Part shown: piece after piece, positions 48,426 through 57,126 of the stretch
Layout of the letters: every line of letters starts with the position of its first letter
How positions within the stretch are numbered: position 1 is the first letter of the stretch
From: Oxytricha trifallax
Taxonomy: Eukaryota; Ciliophora; Spirotrichea; Sporadotrichida; Oxytrichidae
Assembly (NCBI GenBank): GCA_000711775.1
Contig: ARYC01017590.1
Coordinates: 92,660-156,659, forward strand
Reading direction: 5' to 3'
Length of the DNA stretch: 64,000 nt
The notes under the pieces: model-generated
The model's database searches: none
What the model was told of the DNA's origin: nothing
What the model saw: the letters and a program-made list of their open reading frames with translations, nothing else
Program-made: the position numbers and the translations under genes

Positions 48426-48557
48426 TTCATTTTATTTAACAGGAATTTGATTAATAAAATTCATGTTTAATTTTTTATGATTTTATAAACTACAATTCCA
48501 AAATAAATCTGTATGGAATCTCATAATAAAACTGTATAATTAAATTAATACGTTCAA

Positions 48558-49620
48558 TCACTATTCTTTAATTTCTTCCTCTTAATCAGATTCATAACTT
48601 TCCATCTTAATATTATGACTTTCATATTTTTGTTAAAATTCCTCTTTGTCTTAAAACTTTACCCTTTCCATTCCCTATGAACTATTTTTATTTATCACTT
48701 AGTTATATGATTCAAAATCAATGCTGGGTTTATTGATAAGCTATTACTATTCGATTTAGTTAAATTGATTGCTATTCATATTTTACAGTGAATCTATTGT
48801 CAAGTTGGCTTGGTTTAAATTATTATCTTACTATTCACTTTGAATCAACGATTAAGTCTAGGTAGCTTCGGCTTCTGAGGGAACTTAGGTATCTACAGCA
48901 TTTGGTAGCTTGCTTAAGTTATTTACCATATCATAGATATACATATATCCTTAAATAGTGAAAAGAAATCCTTATTTTGCAATGATTTATTCTATCTTGA
49001 AGTAAAGATTTAACCTGATTGGAGAATAATTAATTAAATAGTAATAAATATCACACAAGGAATTGAGTGGGTTAAGTTTCATTTGTTTGTACAATTTATC
49101 AATTTCTTCATCGCTCATGTCTTAAATTTTGACTAAAACCTTCTGATATTTCTTTCTTCTAACACAAATCCATAACTCCCTTACAATAACACTTGACATC
49201 AACAGCGAAAACATATTTTAATAATTTTTGTATTAATTTATTATTTTATGACTTTATTTTTAATTATAAAACACAAAAAGAGTGATTACGGCCCAAGGCA
49301 TCATGAATGCTTAACAAATACCAACCTTTTTTACATTGTCTGTTATATAACATGGACCAGTTACACATTTAGAAATAGAGGTTAAGGTGCATACAGCTCC
49401 TTCACATAGTTGCTTTTGCCCCGAAGAATCTTAATATTGTTAAATCAAAATAAATTCATTAACATATAAGACTATCTTGATTATTAAGTTTTATATCAAT
49501 TAATTATTACATTTTCGCTTAATAAAAATAATTATAATTTAAAATGTATAATATGAGCAATCTGAATACGCTTGAAGGGATTTATTAATGAGCGAAAGAA
49601 ATATTAGCGAAGTGAACTAT
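48558..49620 (-). CDS. Cys-rich single-pass membrane protein, copy 1
   Basis: Complement reading: an upstream segment FANISFAHQQIPSSVFR (~49600), then a Cys-rich extracellular-like stretch (LCEGAVCTLTSISKC, VTGPCYITDN, VGICQAFM), a membrane span (MMPWAVITLFVFYN) and a basic cytosolic start (VRELWICVRRKKYQKVLVKI). Next comes MSDEEIDKLYKQMKLNPLNS and a Gln/Asn-rich tail ending TGA 48558-48560. A diverged copy lies at 55308-56330 in the same position relative to the membrane-protein family. The 5' end is not resolved; gaps near 49500-49450, 49270-49210 and 49060-48960 are introns/IESs. Receptor-like topology is inferred. Confidence 0.45.
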
Positions 49621-49935
49621 ATGGTTTTTATTAGCATTTTTTATTAATTAAATTAAATATTTTAATTGATTGATTTTATAATATCATTTTACATATGACA
49701 GGTTTAATATAGTACAAATATAAAATAAAATTGATTCAGTATCAAAAGATATACCTAATTAAAGGATTCTAAATAAATTAAATTCCTTATATATACAATT
49801 AAAAATTTTTAATTTAAGAGATATTAAATGAATTGAATTTAAAAGTAAAAGAAATTTAGGAAGAATAAAAGAATATTATATATGTTTTAAAACATAACAC
49901 AGAATTAATTAGATATTTTTTGTAGTAAATTTATT
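49621..49935. other. AT-rich intergenic stretch
   Basis: About 315 bp between the divergent Cys-rich and Gln-rich genes; the corresponding interval in the other block is 56331-56621. No frame or repeat was seen. It must contain both genes' 5' regulatory sequence if they are active. Confidence 0.4.
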
Positions 49936-50437
49936 ATGAAAGTATCACCCACTTTAAAAGCTGTAAAAATTAATTTAAAAAAAAGGTGAAGACGGTACCT
50001 AGAGTAATCCAATTAAAAATTAAAGACCCTAGTCTATATCAAAATTGGAAAAATATTAAGTTAAAGAGTATTTAAACAAGCACTAAGTGGGTTAATAACC
50101 TTAATAGAATAAGAAAAAGTTAAGTGATTAAAATAATTATAACTTGGAATATAAAATACAAGGGAAATATTCTTAAATTATTAAAATTTCATAAGAAGTT
50201 TATTCATGTTTTCATTAATATAAATTAATGCGTACTATTTTTTCGATTTTAATAGGATATAGGTTTATAAGATGGTTTATATATGTAAAAATTATGCAAG
50301 TATATAATAGTTTGCTCTAAATTCTTAAAAATTAATTTATACTGTCTTAATTAGAATTAAATATGAGTTAATTCCAGCCATATTAAAAATTAGCTAAATC
50401 AATATATTTATTAAGTTTTGTTTTGGATTTTGATTGA
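49936..50437 (+). pseudogene. small Gln/Lys-rich gene, copy 1 (frameshifted)
   Basis: ATG 49936 opens MKVSPTLKAVKINLKK. After one extra base in a poly-A run near 49985 the frame continues GEDGTQSNPIKNQRPQSISK, YQVKEYLNKHQVGQQP and a hydrophobic C-terminal part, to TGA 50435-50437. The other copy (56622-56960) has no shift and matches ESP the PQSxSK...YQVxExxNxHQVxxQPQQN region. The shift may be real decay or a homopolymer sequencing error. Function unknown. Confidence 0.4.
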
Positions 50438-51105
50438 TTGAGATATTTTAATAATTTTACAATTTATCTTCTATTTTAAATATAGAAATAATATAAATTG
50501 CTCTTAATTTTGAGAAATTTCAATTAAATAGTCGAGTTATCTTAAATTATTATAGTTAGAAACATATTTAAGAAAAATATTTTAACATACTCACTCACTG
50601 TCTTTCATTATTTTCAAAGTAGAAACTCCCAGGAATTCCTATTTCAAGTTCGAACTTGACAGTAACCAAATTAGTGGTATTTGTAAAATTTCTGATGATG
50701 TTAAGTTTAAAAAAAATTGTGATTTGAGTGGTAATAGTAGTAGTTACTGTAGTATTGGTAGATTGTTGTAGTAGTAGATGTAATATTTCTGATTTTTTTC
50801 AAAGTTACTTATATATATATTGTTTCAACACTAATATTTAATTATTCATATATTTTGACATTTACGTTGGCCGTATTTTAAGTTAAATAAATCAATTTAT
50901 AATTAAAACTTAATATTGAATTCTAATATTAGAATTATAATTAGATTAAGGGGTTTGGGGGTTTAAACATTAATTTTATTTTATTTATTTAATAGGCCCA
51001 TAATAAACTTTAACATTGTAAAATATAATGAAATAAAACCCTTAAAATAATCAAGATAAATAACATAATCCATCTAAAAAATGAAATAAAAATAAAGTAA
51101 ATCCC
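50438..51105. other. AT-rich intergenic stretch with a G4T4-like motif
   Basis: About 670 bp with no gene. A telomere-like AAGGGGTTTGGGGGTTT lies at ~50948, and a weaker TAAGTTTTGTTTTGGATTTTG at ~50412. The first has a counterpart (AAGGGGTTTTGG, ~56967) in the other duplicated block, ~150 bp before the membrane-protein N-terminus. Confidence 0.4.
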
Positions 51106-51375
51106 ATGAAAACAACTACTTTAAGATTTGTAAAGAAAAATACTGTGGATGAAATATTTAATGGATATTTTATGATTAAATTTCTCCGTAAGACAGGTAT
51201 TTATTTATATATATCAATTATAGCTTGGTTCCTTCTTTATATTAATAGATTTCAAAATTATAATTAATAGACTTCTGAATCCTATTATTTAAAAAATTAC
51301 TATTAAATATGGACATCTTATAGGAGGTCAACCATGCAAAGAAAAATACGTGGAGAAAGATTGCATAATCTGTGA
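51106..51375 (+). pseudogene. membrane-protein family remnant, copy E (N-terminus only)
   Basis: ATG 51106 opens MKTTTLRFVKKNTVDEIFNG, matching copy D (MKTTNLRFVKRNTVDEILHG). The match stops at ~51168; the frame then runs into TBE-like sequence (GHLIGGQPCKEK region in another frame). About 20 bp of family C-terminal sequence reappear at ~55155, beyond the TBE remnant. Most of this copy is therefore gone, and the insertion may have coincided with its loss. Confidence 0.45.
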
Positions 51376-51640
51376 CAAACTGCAGATCTGGAGCTCCATC
51401 TTTATCAAATTAGTTCCATTAAATTAGTACTAAATTTGTTTTAATTTAATTAGTATTGGTAATAAATCCGTTTAATTTTAATTGGTACCAATTTAATAGT
51501 ACCAAAACTTAATTAGCACCAAGTTTTAATCTAATGAGGTTTTAATGGAAAAAAAAGTTCCAAAATAGTTCAAAACCTAATTAGTATCAGTACTAACATG
51601 ATTTTTTTTCTAATTTGGTACAAGAATTAAAAATACTAAG
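51300..51640. repeat. repeat shared with 59820-60150
   Basis: About 330 bp, homologous between the two TBE-related elements. It includes AGGAGGTCAACCATG and several copies of near-palindromic AATTAGTACC/GGTACC motifs (for example AATTGGTACCAATTTAATAG). The dense, mutually inverted AATT-rGTACC words suggest structured DNA or repeated binding sites. Confidence 0.6.
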
Positions 51641-51833
51641 CATGAAATCAGAAAAGTTATAGATATAAACTAATTGTAAATATGAGCTCTAACTCCTCAA
51701 AATCAACCATTATTGCAGCAGTGCTTACTAAAACCCCAAGTCAGTTATTTACAAGATTTGGGTGACGATAGAAATTAATAAAGATATATTTAATTATTAT
51801 TAATATTTGGTAGCTTTAGTAATTTAGAAGAGG

Positions 51834-51866
51834 CTACTAGTAGTAGTAGTAGTAGTAGTAGTAGTA

Positions 51867-51902
<36 letters not shown>
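51834..51902. repeat. GTA/TAG microsatellite in a hairpin, copy 2
   Basis: About 22 units with one irregular unit near 51865, flanked by TTGGTAGCTTTAGTA and TACTAAAGCTACCAA. It is at the same position as in copy 1 but longer. Confidence 0.85.
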
Positions 51903-52015
51903 AGGCTATTCTACTAAAGCTACCAAAATGACGAATTGCTGAATTTAATTATTATAAATCCTCAAACTCCTATAATATTACTTTAGAATCTCTTACAACG
52001 CCACGAATCCAACAT

Positions 52016-52727
52016 ATGAACTCACTGCTTGTTAATTCTAACGCCCCGCTCAGCCAGCAAGACGACCCATAGTTGCTGGAGGACCCATCAGAGAATCTAC
52101 TGCTCGATAATCTTGAGTTCGACGATCCCCTGCTCACCAAGACATCTTTCCAACAGCGCCTTGGCAATCTCTTGAGCAACATATAGACAGCGAATAGAAG
52201 CCGGGGAGCACTCTGACGAGTGGTTAGCAGTATTCTTGGCTCGCGCTCCACGCTCTCTTATTCGACATTAGTGGACGAGACCTTGAATGGGGTTTGTAGT
52301 TTTGAGAAGGAAGATGGAGGGCGCCATATTGGAGGGTCTCACGATGATTCGACACATTACCAAACCATGGGAAATATCTTGGATCCCACCACGGATGTCT
52401 CAGCACCTCTATTAAGGTAAGATTCGAGCCTTAGTTGCTAACACCATATGTAGGGAAGGAGCACAACGTAACCTATTACCTAAGATAAGCGATCAGATGG
52501 CAAGTCCCAGCAATTATCTCAAGAACGCCTGCTGTCCAGATAACTTTGGCTCAGCCACCAAGCCAGTTGGCATCCTGAATACTCATGAGTAGCCAAAGGG
52601 ACTAAACTCTTATGCCAAAGCACAAAGCTATAGTGCATTGCGCCTAGCGAAAACTATACTACTCTAGCGCTAAAGTGTATCAGAATAAACTCTTCTAAAT
52701 CAGGATTCTTGGCACCCTAGTCTATGA
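52016..52727 (+). CDS. element ORF1, copy 2 (unknown protein)
   Basis: ATG 52016 opens MNSLLVNSNAPLSQQDDPQL, acidic and Leu-rich, reaching an in-frame TGA at 52214-52216. The same frame is open after it (VVSSILGSRSTLSYSTLVDE, NILDPTTDVSAPLL) up to a donor. A 37 bp intron 52417-52453 (GTAAGA...TGCTAAC...TATGTAG) has an excellent branch-point-like TGCTAAC. Splicing continues REGAQRNLLPKISDQMASPS, NYLKNACCPDNFG and further Gln-rich sequence to TGA 52725-52727. The internal TGA is also in copy 1. Either the protein starts downstream of it, an intron removes it, or both copies derive from an already broken gene. No family recognised. Confidence 0.4.
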
Positions 52728-53137
52728 CAGTCAAACTGGCCTGTTTGGGGGCAGCACTCTGCATGCGTTGGCTTAAGGTCGCATACATTAGGGCACTCAC
52801 TGCATGGAGCCGACTTATGAGGACTCTGAGGGTCGAGTGATTTTGAATATTCCAACTACCTGCCGTCATCAGCAAAAGTATACCCTTGATAATCTTAGTA
52901 TGGTAAACAGCTGCCTGTCCAGTTATTTGTAACTCGCTAGCTCGGGCTGTGCTCTCTCGATCGAGGTACGATAAAACTAATGTTGATTGCTGAAATGATT
53001 CGAATTCGCCTGCAACAAGCTCTCTGTAAAATTCAACAATTTGAAAAACCCCAATTAAAGTTCTCCGAAGCTAGACATTCTGAGTGCCTCCCACCAACTA
53101 AGACCCAATCAAGAATAATGAGACTGTAGACAACATC

Positions 53138-53443
53138 ATGAACCGAGCTGCTGAAAGAGACAAGAGACCCCTGTCAATAAGCAAGGAAAGGCAGAGAAGA
53201 GATAGCGTCATGAAGAGATTCAAGAAGGACCTGGCCATGCTGATGCAGAGCGCCCCCCACCTCCCCCCTCAGTTCCTGCAGAGATTCAAGCCCGCCCTCA
53301 CCAAGGACACCGTGGATTCGTTGATGAAGGAAGCATTGAAATTCAGACCTAAGGCTGGAGAATACGAAGAGATCAAGGACATGGACCGGGAGAGGCAGGA
53401 GCAGCTCAAGACCTTGAGAGAGATTGGCAAATTTGTGAAGTGA
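53138..53443 (+). CDS. element ORF2, copy 2 (101 aa)
   Basis: Same protein as 20934-21242 with scattered substitutions (AAERDKRPLSISKERQRRD). Near the C-terminus the two copies differ by small indels that shift the local frame and then restore it (EQLKTLREIGK here, EQAQDLEREIGK there), leaving the common end and TGA. Helical, very basic and acidic patches. Possibly a DNA-binding or structural accessory protein of the element; unproven. Confidence 0.5.
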   Translation: MNRAAERDKRPLSISKERQRRDSVMKRFKKDLAMLMQSAPHLPPQFLQRFKPALTKDTVDSLMKEALKFRPKAGEYEEIKDMDRERQEQLKTLREIGKFVK

Positions 53444-53699
53444 ATCATTGAGTATTAAGTTAAGAGAAATTGTTATTTATTTAATTTCAATCGTCTACAA
53501 AAAATTGTAAATAACAGCATTGGGGTTTTACTATACAAAGTAACAATAACTTAAAGCAAATTTTAGGAATTAAAATTTGAATTTAAACATGATCCATTTT
53601 TAAATCGAAAAGCAGTTTCTTTTGGCAATGGATAATCATAGATATACTATGGCAACACTAAAAAGCCAGAAGTTATTTATGTTGAGAGGGAGGTAGAGC

Positions 53700-55000
53700 T
53701 TAAAGCTCTTGAGTTTGAAGCAGATGTCTTCAAAATTGAAGTATAAAATTAGAAGGGGAGAGCAGTTATAAGACTTTAAACATAAATTGTATTTCAATTG
53801 AAAAGCTAAAAAACTTTTAATGTGATTGTTAAAACTTCACACTCTACTTATTAAAAGTTGAAGAGGCATATCAAAGAAATTCATTCTGGTAAAGCAAAGA
53901 TATATTTAGAGCATGATAAGATGAATGTAAGGTATTAGTGCGCGACGTGCATGAAGTCTTACACTCATTCAGTTGAGGTTAAAAGACATAGCAGAATCAT
54001 CATTTATGCAAGTTTTAAATGTAAAATTAAGAGACTTAAAAATTTATACCTGCCTTGAGAAGTCTAATACTTTTGAATCTTAAAGAGAGTATTAAAATAG
54101 GCTCAAGAGGCAGAAACGATATGAGTCAATAAATCAAACTACAGGCAATAAACTTTTAGCATGCTTGTAAGAAAGAGCTATGTATATTCCCGCAAAAATT
54201 GCTGTCGACCTTAGCAGTCGTATAGATTACAGCTTGAATAAAAACATACCTAACAAGACAAAACTAATATTTACGGATGATTATTCATGCAATGTGTATC
54301 CTTTCAGCAGTCACATTTTGAATAAACAGTTTCAAAATGTGTTTGCTAACAAATATATAGTTCACAGGGAAGCTTAAAAAATAAATTGCAAGAATTTTAT
54401 TAAATTAGACGGTGTCATTTTAGGCTTTGGGTAAATCGCACTAAGGCTAAAGAAATATGAAATGACTTTAAGAGACTATCTTAATCAAAGCAGATACCTA
54501 GACGATTTGAATGATATATTATCAGATATTGTTAAGGGTGATAGGAATTGCCTTGAGTTGGATATGTTTATAAAGATTTGAAGCTTGAAAATGGGATGCT
54601 GAACCTCTGCCTGCCCTTTAAAAGATGTAGTTATCGATTTCAATAGAGCATTAAGATAAGAGATTGTTACATTAGAAAAGGCCGTTGAGACATTAGGTTA
54701 CTTCCCAATAAGAGAAAAGTCTATGAATGGCTCTAATGAGATGTGTGGGCAGAAGTTGCTATTTTATAAGAAAGTGAGATGGAAAGCATGTCTTACTTTG
54801 GCACAAAGGATGAAAAATAATCAATAATATTAGCTTAAAAACATTTAAAGCAAGAAGATGTTTGCTAAGTAATAGAAATATAGTAGAGATGACAATCGGA
54901 AGAGCTCCCTCCAATCCTAGATAATTTTTTATGTCATATTTGAGCTTTTGGAAAGAGCAATATTCAAGAGATACACTAAGACAAGCAAATTAAACTTTTT
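53700..55000 (+). pseudogene. TBE zinc-finger/protein-kinase ORF, broken
   Basis: A C2H2-like zinc finger, YQCATCMKSYTHSVEVKRH, lies at ~53935-53995, with a weaker preceding finger ending KRHIKEIH. A kinase-like part follows in shifted frames: SRIDYSLNKNIPNKTKLIFT, LGFGQIALRLKKYEMTLRDY and, near 54570, YKDLKLENGMLNL, which fits the catalytic-loop pattern [HY]xDLKxxN. TGA codons and at least two frame changes break it. Known TBE elements carry a zinc-finger/kinase ORF of about 57 kDa; this is a degenerate relative. Catalytic competence is unlikely. Confidence 0.55.
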
Positions 55001-55307
55001 TTGAATCAAGCACCTAATAATTACTAAATATACTTAAAATTCACATAATACCTGAGTTTTCTCAACTAAACGCAATAAGACCCAACTATACTCTACATAT
55101 CAAATCACTAAAACATCTAATTAAGAGGTTTTAGGGTTTTTATTAGCTAGGCTTAAAATTAAATTAAATGTATATCGTGATTCATTATGTATAACAGGAA
55201 TTTGACTATTATTTTCAATACTTATTTCTTCAAGATTTAAATAAATTTTCTAAAAACTATAATCGCAAATTAAAACAGTATAATTAAATAAAATAAGTAA
55301 AACAAAA

Positions 55308-56330
55308 TCATTATTCTTTAATCTCTTCCTCTTAATCATATTCATAACTATCCAACTTAATATTACGACTTTCTTATTTTTTTTAAGATTTATTTTTAGT
55401 TTCAAACTCTTCCCTTTCAATTACACATTAGCTTTTATATATCAATTAGTCATTTGATTCAAAATCGATGTTATGTTTATTTATCAAGGATTTTTTTTCA
55501 ATTTAGTTATTTTGATTGCTATTCATAATTTATAGTGAATCTATTTTCATATCAGATAGGTTTAGATTTTCATCTAATTATTAACTTTAAAAAGACGGTT
55601 TAGTCTAGGAAACTTCTGTTTATGAGGGATCTTATGTGTCTGCAGCATTTGGCAGCTTATTTAAGTTATTTACCATATCATAGTAATATTTAATTAATAA
55701 AAGTAAAGTAAATTTAACACATGCATTATTTATCACCTTTATAAATATTATAATCTTATTTGAAATAATTTTATTTAAACAAATATCACATAAGGAATTG
55801 ATTGGGTTAAGTTTCATTTGTTTGTACAATTTCTCTATTTCCTCATCACTCATATCTTAAATTTTGACTAAAACTTTCTGATATTTTTTTCTTCTAACAC
55901 ATATCCATAACTCTCTTACAATAACACTCGACATCAAAAGCGAAAACACTCTTTATTAATTTTTAATATTAAATAATAAACACAAAAAGAGTGATTATGG
56001 ACCATGGCATCATAAAAGCTTTACAAATACCATTAGCTTCACCATCAACTATATAACATGCACCTGTTACACATTTAGAATTACTTGTGCATTAAGCTCC
56101 CTCACATAACTCTGACCCAGAGAATTCCTAGTATTACTAAATCAGTATTTATTTCATTAAAAAAATATAGAAATATATTTAAAAGTTTAAAATCAATATA
56201 TATTAAGTTTTTGTTTTTAACTAAAATAATTTCAAAAGTTTATAATAATTGCATTCTGTATAATTTTGAAGGGATTGATCAATAAACGTTAGAAATATTA
56301 GCAAAATGCACTATGAGTGTTTTATTTACA
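55308..56330 (-). CDS. Cys-rich single-pass membrane protein, copy 2
   Basis: Paralogue of 48558-49620 in the second duplicated block: FANISNVYQSIPSKLYR, then FSGSELCEGAQCTSNSKCVT, ACYIVDGEANGICKAFMM, a membrane span (MPWSIITLFVF), a basic RKKYQKVLV-type stretch, MSDEEIEKLYKQMKLNPINS and a Gln-rich tail to TGA 55308-55310. Cys positions are conserved with copy 1, so selection is plausible. The tail is less well kept and an early TGA may shorten it. 5' end unresolved. Confidence 0.45.
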
Positions 56331-56621
56331 TTTCTTTATAATTATTATTTTATTTTAAAACTTTTAATAATTTATTGATGTTTGTAGGTTTCATATTGAT
56401 TATAATTAGGTTTTATAAATATGAATTTTAATATTCAACTATTAAACTATAAAAAAACACATAATCTATTAATATTTTATAAATTGAATAATTTTTTAAT
56501 TAAAAATATTATTATTTGAATTAAGAAAAAATTAAGTAATTATAAGAAAAATAATAGATTAATATTTATTTATAGATTATATCACATTAATACTAAAATA
56601 TAATTTGTAGTTCAATTTGTA

Positions 56622-56960
56622 ATGATAATATCTTCAACCTTGAAAGCTGTAAATATAAATATAAAAGAAAAAGAGGAGGGCAACCCAATGAGAAATTTAA
56701 AGCCTTAGTCTAAATCAAAAATTAAAAAGTACTAAGTGGAAGAGCATTTCAACACACATTAAGTTAGTTCGTAACCATAATAAAATCAGAAAGAGTTAAG
56801 TAATTAAATTAATATTACGGAATCAAATTGTTCAATAAATTAATGCATTATAAATTCATTAATTGTTAATTTAGTATTTATCAATTAAATTTGTGATTAA
56901 TTTTTCGATTATTTTAAAGGGTATATAGGTAGAATTTATGACCTTCATTAATAAAAATGA
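56622..56960 (+). CDS. small Gln/Lys-rich gene, copy 2 (112 aa)
   Basis: An uninterrupted Gln-code frame from ATG 56622 (MIISSTLKAVNINIKEKEEG) through NLKPQSKSKIKKYQVEEHFN and SSQPQQNQKELSNQI to TGA 56958-56960. It matches the frameshifted copy at 49936-50437. It lies head-to-head with the Cys-rich gene and just upstream of the membrane-protein N-terminus, as in the other block. Function unknown. Confidence 0.45.
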
Positions 56961-57126
56961 GAGTTTAAGGGGTTTTGGTGATTTGCTCCTAATTTTAAAT
57001 TATTAATAAATAAATTCCATAGGAATATCAACTGAAATATTTCCCTTTTTACTCTCATAAAATAATAAAGATGAATAACAAAATTAATCTAAAAAAGGAA
57101 ATAAAAATGAAGAAGAATATGATCCT

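Larger units (their letters stand above)
51730..53529. mobile_element. 1.8 kb telomere-ended element, copy 2
   Basis: Left end AAAACCCCAA-GTCA-GTTATTTACAA; right end the inverse, TTGTAAATAAC-AGCA-TTGGGGTTTT. The flanking duplication is ACT (51727-51729 and 53530-53532). The interior is more GC-rich than its surroundings: a GTA microsatellite hairpin, ORF1 (from 52016), an intron with TGCTAAC, and ORF2 (53138-53443). The ends resemble TBE C4A4 termini and the ANT target choice is shared, but the subterminal sequence is different from TBE. Confidence 0.75.
51280..55141. mobile_element. TBE-type transposon remnant with nested element
   Basis: The right end near 55141 is TTAAGAGGTTTTAGGGTTTTT, a decayed inverted TBE terminus followed by ATT. 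The interior carries zinc-finger/kinase sequence (53700-55000), and at 51300-51640 a stretch homologous to 59820-60150 inside another TBE. No clean left terminus was found. The 1.8 kb element (51730-53529) is inserted inside it. Confidence 0.5.

Noticed and set aside
19599..51902. GTA repeats as CRISPR-like arrays
   Set aside because: They are uninterrupted triplet microsatellites without spacers.
52220..52420. Standard-code ORFs on both strands of the 1.8 kb element
   Set aside because: Local low stop density comes from GC-richness; the Gln-code frame with conserved start and intron explains the region better.
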